Origin: Bacillota bacterium
Lineage (GTDB): Bacteria; Bacillota; Clostridia; Oscillospirales; Ethanoligenentaceae
DNA: 7,253 nucleotides
Direction: 5' to 3'
Assembly (NCBI GenBank): GCA_023391535.1
Contig: JAEWAU010000009.1
Coordinates: forward strand, 1 to 7,253
In this document: one piece after another, positions 1 through 4,718 of the stretch
How positions within the stretch are numbered: position 1 is the stretch's first letter
Layout of the letters: every line of letters begins with the position of its first letter
Made by a program: the position numbers and the translations under genes
The notes under the pieces: model-generated
What the model was told of the DNA's origin: nothing
Database searches by the model: none
What the model saw: the letters and a program-made list of their open reading frames with translations, nothing else

Positions 1-30
1 CCGCCGGACATGTCCGGCGGGGCGGCTTTC
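1..30 (+). terminator. Probable terminator hairpin of an upstream gene (cut by window edge)
   Basis: Bases 1-20 (CCGCCGGACATGTCCGGCGG) form a perfect palindrome, followed by GGCGGCTTT. The GGCGGC would pair with an upstream arm that lies outside the window, so this looks like the apex and descending arm of a Rho-independent terminator for a gene to the left. Only three T residues follow, so it is a weak or imperfect example. The upstream arm and its gene are not visible. Confidence 0.45.
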
Positions 31-107
31 GCGCGGATGGAATTCCGGACGGCGGCCGCGTTTGCCCTTCTGAGACGGGCCGACATACATTTTTAACAAA
101 TTCGATA

Positions 108-136
108 TTTTTCTGCGTGACATTCGATGCTATAAT
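108..136 (+). promoter_or_regulatory. Extended -10 promoter for the yfhO/glycosyltransferase unit
   Basis: A perfect TATAAT lies at 131-136, preceded by TGC at 128-130, which makes an extended -10 (TGN-TATAAT). The expected -35 position (around 108-113, TTTTTC) matches TTGACA poorly, as is common for extended -10 promoters. The stretch from 90 to 115 is AT-rich. This is the best housekeeping-sigma promoter in the window. It predicts a start near 143, and hence a leader of about 225 nt before the yfhO start codon. Confidence 0.7.
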
Positions 137-159
137 AGAAGCGTTGTTAAAAACGGCAA

Positions 160-267
160 TTACAGCAATTCCATAAAAGATTGGGAAAGGCGGCGTTTCG
201 TCTGTCCGCCTCCGGCGGGAAGGCGAAACACGCCGGAACACCTCAATCTTTTCTGGAAATGCTGTAA
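160..267 (+). repeat. 108-nt imperfect inverted repeat / long hairpin in the yfhO leader
   Basis: Bases 160-183 and the reverse complement of 244-267 match at 22 of 24 positions; both arms begin TTACAGCA and end AAAAGATTG. Inside these arms the pairing continues. Bases 191-200 pair with 224-235 through a 10-bp stem with a 2-nt bulge, and 206-210 pair with 214-218 around a TCC loop (CCGCC/GGCGG). Transcribed from the promoter at 131-136, the whole element would fold as one long interrupted hairpin. Two readings fit: a structured regulatory leader, or a small MITE-like or palindromic repeat inserted in the leader. No T-tract follows on the + strand, so it is not an ordinary terminator. No convincing target-site duplication is visible. 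Confidence 0.75.
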
Positions 268-368
268 AAAGCGCCCGCGGACGGCACCTGTGCGGAAGGC
301 CGGCGCGGAAGGCCAGTATGTCCGGGCACGGAAGGCCGGGACGCTGGGGGAAAGGACAGGTTTTCAGC
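268..368 (+). other. Rest of the yfhO leader with ribosome binding region
   Basis: No gene is visible here. The octamer GGAAGGCC occurs three times (294-301, 307-314, 330-337). The purine-rich AAAGGACAGG at 351-360 ends 8 nt before the ATG at 369 and is the likely ribosome binding site. A weaker GGAAGG precedes the in-frame ATG at 318, which would add 17 polar residues to the protein. Confidence 0.5.
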
Positions 369-2933
369 ATGCGCATCCACGCGGCGCTCGACCGCCCCGT
401 CCGGCTTGGCGGACCGGAGCACCCCTATCGCGAGGTCTTTTTCATCGCGTTCCTCACGGCGCTCTCCTTTCTGCTCCCCTACATCGTGCTCGACCAGGGG
501 CTGTTCCTCTTTTTCGGGGATTACTGCGTGCAGCAGGTGCCGTTCTACCAGCTCGCGCACGACGCCATCCGCAGCGGGAACATCTGGTGGAACTGGAACA
601 CCGATCTCGGCGCCAATTTCATCGGTTCCTACGCGTTCTATCTGCTGGGCAGCCCGTTCTTCTGGCTCACCGTGCCGCTGCCTTCGGCCGCGGTGCCCTA
701 TATGCTCGGCCCGCTGCTCGCGCTCAAGATGTCGGTTGCCGCCGTTACGGCCTACGCCTATATCCGGCGGTTTGTAAAAACCAACTCCTACGCCATGCTG
801 GGCGCGCTGCTTTACGCCTTTTCGGGCTATTCCATCTACAACATCTTCTTCAACCACTTCCACGAGCCGATGGCGTTCTTCCCGCTGCTGCTGCTCGCGC
901 TCGAGGAGCTCATGGAGAACGACCGGCGCGGCTTCTTCGCCGTGACGGTGCTGGTGTGCGCCTTCGTCAACTACAACTTCTTCGTGGCGGACGTCGTGTT
1001 CGTGATTCTTTACTGGCTGGTGCGCGCGCTTTCAGGCGCGTGGGAGCTTTCGCTGCACAAATACCTGCATCTGGCGTTCGAGGCCGTAATCGGCTTCGGC
1101 ATGAGCTGCGTGCTCGTCATCCCGGCGGTGCTGGCCATTCTGGGCAACTACCGCACCACCTCCTACCTTTCGGGCTGGGGGCTTTTGGTTTACGACTGGC
1201 CGCAGCGCTACCTCGATATTATCCATTCGGTGTTCTTCCCGCAGGATCTGCCCTCGCTGCCCAACTTCTTCCCGGATTCCAACGCCAAATGGGCCTCCGT
1301 TTCGGCCTGGATGCCCATGTTCTCGATGGCGGGCGTCATCTCGCTGCTCATCGCGAAGCGCGGCAGCTGGCTGCGCCGCATTATTCTCGTCTGCTTCACA
1401 TACGCGCTCATCCCGGTGCTCAACCAGTCCTTCATGCTGTTTAACAGCAACTATTACGGCCGGTGGTTCTACACGGCGGCGCTCATGCTCGCGCTGGCCA
1501 CCGCCGTGGCCTTCGAGAGCGACGACATCGACTGCATGGCCGGCCTGCGCTGGACGGTTCTGATCACCGCGGCGTTCGCCTGTATCGGGCTCATTCCGCA
1601 GATGGACGGCAAAAAGCTCGGAAAGATCGGCCTGGAAGCCGACCCGGCCCGCTTCTGGGCCTATGTGGTGATCGTGGCCGCGGGCCTCGCCCTGCTTTAC
1701 CTGCTGCTGCGGTTCTTCCGCAAAGGCTCCGAGGAGTTCGCGGGCATGGCCACCGTCTGCCTCATCGTGATCGTGTGCCTCTACGGCAATTTCTATATCG
1801 CCACCGGCAAGGGCTACGGCTGGGACGGCGCCGCGTTCAAATCCACCTATGTGGAGGGCGCCTCCAAGCTCAAGATGGACCATTCGGAGTTTTACCGCAT
1901 CGATTCCTACAACGCCATCGACAATCTCGGCATGTTCTGGAAACTGCCCACGATGAACGCGTTCCAGAGCGTGGTGCCGGCCTCCATCATCAACTTCTAT
2001 ATGGATATCGGCGTGCAGCGCGACGTGGGCTCCCGCGCCGACCTCTCTTCGCCCGCGCTGCGCCCGCTGCTCTCGGTGAAGTATTTCTTCGACGAGAGCA
2101 ACGCCACCGCGCTCGGCATGCCGGGCTGGAAGCGTGTGGGCACGCAGCTCGGCTACGCGGAATGGGAGAACGAAAACTTCATCCCCATGGGCTTTACGTT
2201 TGAAAACTACATCACCGGAAACCAGCTTTCGCAGGCGGCGAGCCGCGACCGCGTGCTGCTCAAGGCGCTGGTGCTTTCAAGCGACCAGATCAAGCGCTAT
2301 TCCTCGATTCTGAAACCGTTCAACGTGCTTTCCGCCGATTACAGCGACGCGGCGCTGCAAACCGACAGCGCCGCGCGCCGCGCGCACGCCTGCAGCAGCT
2401 TCACCACCGATAACAGGGGCTTTTCGGCCTCCATCACGCTGCCCTCGCCAAACCTCGTGTTTTTCAGCGTCCCCTACGACGCGGGCTGGAAGGCCATGGT
2501 GAACGGCAAGACCGCGCGCGTTGAGGAAGTGGACAACGGCATGATGGCGGTGCTCTGCCCCGCGGGCACAAGCTCCATCCGCTTTGCTTACACCACGCCC
2601 GGGCTTTACCTGGGCGCGGCCGTAACGGGCGGCTCCGCTGCGGTGTTCGCGCTCTACCTGCTGCTCGCGCGCCGGCGGCGCCGTGTGCGCGCCGCGCGGG
2701 CGGGAGAAACGGGGGACGCTTCGGAAGACGCTTTCGAGAGCGGCCCGGAAGGGGGAGCGGAGCTTCCCGAACCGCGGGAGGAGCTGCCCGAGGGCGGCGC
2801 GGAAACGGAACCGGAAAACGGCGTGCAGGGCGGCCCCGCCCTGCCGGAACGGCAGGCGCCGGAACGGCAGGCACCGGAACAGGGCGGCACGGAGCGGCAA
2901 ACGCCCGATGCCGGCAACGGGGAACAGGCCTGA
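369..2933 (+). CDS. yfhO: YfhO-family polytopic membrane protein, probable lipid-linked-sugar glycosyltransferase
   Basis: This is an 854-residue integral membrane protein. Many hydrophobic helices lie between residues 22 and about 475. An extracytoplasmic domain follows (about 480-740), then one last helix (about 744-766) and a hydrophilic tail (768-854). The first external loop carries FGDYCVQQVPF (Asp51), matching the conserved acidic loop of GT-C-like YfhO proteins. The end of the external domain, with PYDAGWKAMVNGK followed by an IRFAYTTPGLYLG stretch, is characteristic of the family. In B. subtilis, YfhO transfers GlcNAc from an undecaprenyl carrier to lipoteichoic acid outside the cell. 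The GT2 gene 88 nt downstream would supply such a donor, so I infer the same role; acceptor and sugar are unknown. The ATG at 369 was preferred over 318 because it sits better after AAAGGACAGG and directly precedes the first helix. The tail is Glu/Pro/Gly-rich with short repeats, which is unusual for the family. Confidence 0.85.
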   Translation: MRIHAALDRPVRLGGPEHPYREVFFIAFLTALSFLLPYIVLDQGLFLFFGDYCVQQVPFYQLAHDAIRSGNIWWNWNTDLGANFIGSYAFYLLGSPFFWLTVPLPSAAVPYMLGPLLALKMSVAAVTAYAYIRRFVKTNSYAMLGALLYAFSGYSIYNIFFNHFHEPMAFFPLLLLALEELMENDRRGFFAVTVLVCAFVNYNFFVADVVFVILYWLVRALSGAWELSLHKYLHLAFEAVIGFGMSCVLVIPAVLAILGNYRTTSYLSGWGLLVYDWPQRYLDIIHSVFFPQDLPSLPNFFPDSNAKWASVSAWMPMFSMAGVISLLIAKRGSWLRRIILVCFTYALIPVLNQSFMLFNSNYYGRWFYTAALMLALATAVAFESDDIDCMAGLRWTVLITAAFACIGLIPQMDGKKLGKIGLEADPARFWAYVVIVAAGLALLYLLLRFFRKGSEEFAGMATVCLIVIVCLYGNFYIATGKGYGWDGAAFKSTYVEGASKLKMDHSEFYRIDSYNAIDNLGMFWKLPTMNAFQSVVPASIINFYMDIGVQRDVGSRADLSSPALRPLLSVKYFFDESNATALGMPGWKRVGTQLGYAEWENENFIPMGFTFENYITGNQLSQAASRDRVLLKALVLSSDQIKRYSSILKPFNVLSADYSDAALQTDSAARRAHACSSFTTDNRGFSASITLPSPNLVFFSVPYDAGWKAMVNGKTARVEEVDNGMMAVLCPAGTSSIRFAYTTPGLYLGAAVTGGSAAVFALYLLLARRRRRVRAARAGETGDASEDAFESGPEGGAELPEPREELPEGGAETEPENGVQGGPALPERQAPERQAPEQGGTERQTPDAGNGEQA
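2844..2888 (+). repeat. 15-bp tandem repeat in the yfhO 3' end (PERQA repeats)
   Basis: Two nearly identical 15-bp units (2844-2858 and 2859-2873, CCGGAACGGCAGGCG/A) and a diverged third (2874-2888) encode PERQA-PERQA-PEQGG. TERQT then follows as a further degenerate unit. The repeat lies within the low-complexity acidic cytoplasmic tail, so copy number could change in frame without affecting the membrane domain. Confidence 0.7.
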
Positions 2934-2967
2934 GAGCACGGGGAGGGCCGGGGGAACCGGAAAACGA

Positions 2968-2989
2968 TCGCCGGGGAAAACCCCGGCGG
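2968..2989 (+). other. Intercistronic GC-rich hairpin between yfhO and the GT2 gene
   Basis: Bases 2969-2976 (CGCCGGGG) pair perfectly with 2981-2988 (CCCCGGCG) around an AAAA loop, with a possible flanking U-G pair. The hairpin sits in the 88-nt gap between the two genes. No T-tract follows directly; the nearest is TTTT after GGCC, about 12 nt later. A full terminator is therefore unlikely. It may slow transcription, stabilise the upstream mRNA 3' end or mark a processing site. Confidence 0.5.
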
Positions 2990-3021
2990 CAACTGGCCTT
3001 TTCGGCCCGGAGGTATTCGAT

Positions 3022-4041
3022 ATGACCACACAGGACGTGAATCCGCACGCCGTTCCCGATGAACCTGCTGCCGGCGCGGCCGGTGTTCCCGACCGCATCG
3101 GCGTGCTCTATTTCGTGGTGCCCTGCTACAACGAGGAAGAGGTTCTGCCCGAAACGGTGAAGCGCCTGGGCGCGCAGCTCGCGGAGCTTGTGAACGGCGG
3201 GCTGGTTTCGCCCCAAAGCCGGATGCTGTTCGTGGACGACGGCAGCCGCGACCGCACCTGGGAGCTGATTGCGCGCTTTTCGCAGGAAAACCCGGCCGTA
3301 TGCGGGGTGAAGCTCTCGCGCAACTGCGGGCACCAGAACGCGCTGCTGGCGGGGCTGATGACCGCGAAGGAGCGCGCGGACGCCGTGATTTCGCTCGACG
3401 CCGATCTGCAGGACGACACCGGCGTTCTCCCCGAGTTCGTGCGCAAGTGGCGCGAGGGGTGCGACGTGGTATACGGCGTGCGCAAAAGCCGCGAAACGGA
3501 CACGGGCTTCAAACGCGGCACGGCGCACGGCTTTTACCGCCTGATGCAGGCCATGGGCGTGAAGCTCGTGAGCGACCACGCCGATTACCGCCTCATGAGC
3601 CGCCGCGCGCTCGAGGGGCTGGCGCAGTTTAAGGAAGTCAACCTGTTTTTGCGCGGCATCGTGCCGCTCATCGGCTACCCCTCCGCCATGGTCTTTTACG
3701 AGCGGCACGAGCGCTTCGCGGGCGAATCGAAGTACCCGTTTAAGAAGATGCTCGCTTTCGCGCTCGACGGCATCACTTCGTTCAGCACCGTGCCGCTGCG
3801 CCTCATCAGCGGGCTCGGGCTTGTCATTTCGCTTCTGAGCTTTTTCGCGCTCGTCTGGGCGCTGGCGGCGAAGATTACGGGCGCGGCGCTCGCGGGCTGG
3901 ACCACCATCGTCGTCTCGGTGTGGCTGATCGGCGGCATCGAGCTGCTGTGTCTCGGAATCTGCGGCGAATATATCGGCAAGATCTACGCGGAGGTCAAGG
4001 CGCGGCCGCACTATATCATCGACCGCGTGGTGCTCCGGTAA
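3022..4041 (+). CDS. GT2 polyprenyl-phosphate glycosyltransferase (CsbB/GtrB/DPM1-like)
   Basis: This 339-residue membrane-bound family 2 glycosyltransferase probably moves a sugar from a nucleotide donor to undecaprenyl phosphate on the cytoplasmic face. The GT-A domain shows VVPCYNEEE (32-40), VDDGSRD (71-77) and LDADLQDD (125-132), whose DAD is the metal/nucleotide-binding motif. The ESKYPFKKM stretch (235-243) is typical of the dolichyl/undecaprenyl-phosphate subgroup. Two C-terminal helices (about 259-283 and 292-316) and the closing GEYIGKIYAEVKARPHYII (315-333) match CsbB and GtrB in layout and length. The start at 3022 follows GGAGG (3009-3013) with 8-nt spacing; the reading frame is open further upstream, but that stretch overlaps yfhO out of frame. 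Linkage to the YfhO gene mirrors the B. subtilis csbB-yfhO pair, in which the GT2 product feeds the external transferase. The sugar cannot be read from the sequence. About 25 variable residues precede the catalytic domain. Confidence 0.92.
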   Translation: MTTQDVNPHAVPDEPAAGAAGVPDRIGVLYFVVPCYNEEEVLPETVKRLGAQLAELVNGGLVSPQSRMLFVDDGSRDRTWELIARFSQENPAVCGVKLSRNCGHQNALLAGLMTAKERADAVISLDADLQDDTGVLPEFVRKWREGCDVVYGVRKSRETDTGFKRGTAHGFYRLMQAMGVKLVSDHADYRLMSRRALEGLAQFKEVNLFLRGIVPLIGYPSAMVFYERHERFAGESKYPFKKMLAFALDGITSFSTVPLRLISGLGLVISLLSFFALVWALAAKITGAALAGWTTIVVSVWLIGGIELLCLGICGEYIGKIYAEVKARPHYIIDRVVLR

Positions 4042-4067
4042 GCTCTCGCAGGCAAAACCGCCGGGCG

Positions 4068-4100
4068 AAAATCCCCACCGTATCCCCGGCGGGGATTTTT
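4068..4100 (+). terminator. Rho-independent terminator after the GT2 gene
   Basis: Bases 4068-4076 (AAAATCCCC) pair with 4091-4099 (GGGGATTTT), and the T run 4096-4100 follows the GC part of the stem. A shorter form, ATCCCC-GGC-GGGGAT (4082-4096), is also possible. It begins 27 nt after the stop codon and separates the glycosylation unit from the sigma-factor unit. Confidence 0.75.
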
Positions 4101-4102
4101 AC

Positions 4103-4124
4103 GCGGATTTTTATCCGCAGTTTT
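4103..4124 (+). terminator. Second, backup terminator hairpin
   Basis: GCGGAT (4103-4108) pairs with ATCCGC (4113-4118) around a TTTT loop, followed by AGTTTT (4119-4124). It lies immediately after the first terminator, so the two act as a tandem pair insulating the downstream promoter. Confidence 0.55.
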
Positions 4125-4172
4125 ACCGGAGATTCGTATCAAAAGCGAAAAAACAATTTTTTTGCAAACCCG

Positions 4173-4202
4173 TGCAACCTTTCGGCGCTTTCGATTGTGT
4201 TT
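4173..4202 (+). promoter_or_regulatory. Candidate ECF-sigma promoter (autoregulatory) of the sigma operon
   Basis: TGCAACCTTT (4173-4182) resembles the AAC-containing -35 element of ECF sigma promoters. After a 17-nt gap comes TGTGTTT (4196-4202), in the place of the CGTC-like -10. The predicted start falls near 4208, just before the ribosome binding site, giving a very short leader. ECF factors commonly drive their own operon, which supports the assignment. The -10 match is weak. Just upstream, GCGAAAAAA (4145-4153) can pair with TTTTTTTGC (4157-4165), an AT-rich hairpin or UP-like segment. No good TATAAT-type promoter is visible in this gap. Confidence 0.45.
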
Positions 4203-4210
4203 TAAGCGAA

Positions 4211-4226
4211 GGGGGAGGCAAGTTTG
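4211..4226 (+). promoter_or_regulatory. Ribosome binding site and TTG start of the sigma factor
   Basis: GGGGGAGG (4211-4218) lies 5 nt before the TTG at 4224-4226. The first in-frame ATG (4251) has no Shine-Dalgarno sequence at suitable distance; the closest GGAGG is about 20 nt away. The TTG is therefore the better start. A TTG start with a strong site may keep expression modest. Confidence 0.7.
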
Positions 4227-4718
4227 GAGGAACGGCACCCGGAAAACGGCATGGAATCCGTTTTGCAGAAGTACTCGGCGATGGTGTACCGCATCGCTTA
4301 CGCGCGGACGAAAAACGCCGCCGACGCCGAGGACGTGATGCAGGACGTGTTTTTGTGCTGCCTTACGGCGGGCGCGGCCTCCTACGACGACGAACACCTC
4401 AAGGCGTGGCTGATCCGCGTGACGGTGAACGTAAGCCGCAACCTCCTCCATTCCGCATGGTTCCGCAAGACGCAGCCGCTGTCCGAAACCGTTCCGGCCT
4501 CCGCGCCGGAGGGCTCGGACGTGCTGGACGCCGTTCTGGCGCTGCCGCTCAAATACCGCACCGTCGTCCATTTGTATTATTACGAGGGGCTTCCGGTGGC
4601 GGAAATCGGCAGAGCGCTGGGGCTTGGCGAATCCACCGTGAAATCGCGGCTGCTGCGCGCCCGCAAAAGGCTGGGCGAAGCGCTGAAGGAGGAATACGGC
4701 TATGCCGGAGACGTTTGA
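4224..4718 (+). CDS. ECF-type RNA polymerase sigma-70 family factor
   Basis: This 164-residue protein has the two-domain layout and length of an ECF sigma factor. Region 2 covers about residues 12-78. Within it, NAADAEDVMQDVFL (31-44) is region 2.2, which contacts core polymerase, and HLKAWLIRVTVNVSRNLL (58-75) is region 2.3/2.4, which recognises the -10 element. A short variable linker (about 80-98) leads to region 4 (about 99-155). There, LPLKYRTVVHLYYYEGLPVA (107-126) and LGESTVKSRLLRARKRL (134-150) form the helix-turn-helix that reads the -35. No extra C-terminal domain is present. It starts at TTG 4224. Its 3' end overlaps the propeller-protein gene by 17 bp, which implies translational coupling and equal dosage, the usual arrangement of a sigma factor with its anti-sigma partner. 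It probably activates its own promoter upstream. The inducing signal and wider regulon are unknown. Confidence 0.93.
   Translation: MEERHPENGMESVLQKYSAMVYRIAYARTKNAADAEDVMQDVFLCCLTAGAASYDDEHLKAWLIRVTVNVSRNLLHSAWFRKTQPLSETVPASAPEGSDVLDAVLALPLKYRTVVHLYYYEGLPVAEIGRALGLGESTVKSRLLRARKRLGEALKEEYGYAGDV

Noticed and set aside
160..267. Inverted repeat as a Rho-independent terminator or known riboswitch
   Set aside because: No T-tract follows on the + strand, and I see no motif of a riboswitch class that I recognise. It was kept as an unexplained structured repeat.
318..368. Earlier ATG start for yfhO
   Set aside because: It would add 17 polar residues before the first helix with a weaker ribosome binding site. 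It is kept as an alternative but not preferred.
2683..3021. N-terminal extension of the GT2 open frame back into yfhO
   Set aside because: The added residues are basic low-complexity sequence read out of frame from the yfhO tail. The ATG at 3022 has a well-spaced GGAGG and gives the normal family length.
2464..4011. Long open frame on the minus strand (515 codons) opposite the GT2 gene
   Set aside because: It is rich in Arg, His and Pro and crosses two well-supported + strand genes. No motif or plausible start supports it.
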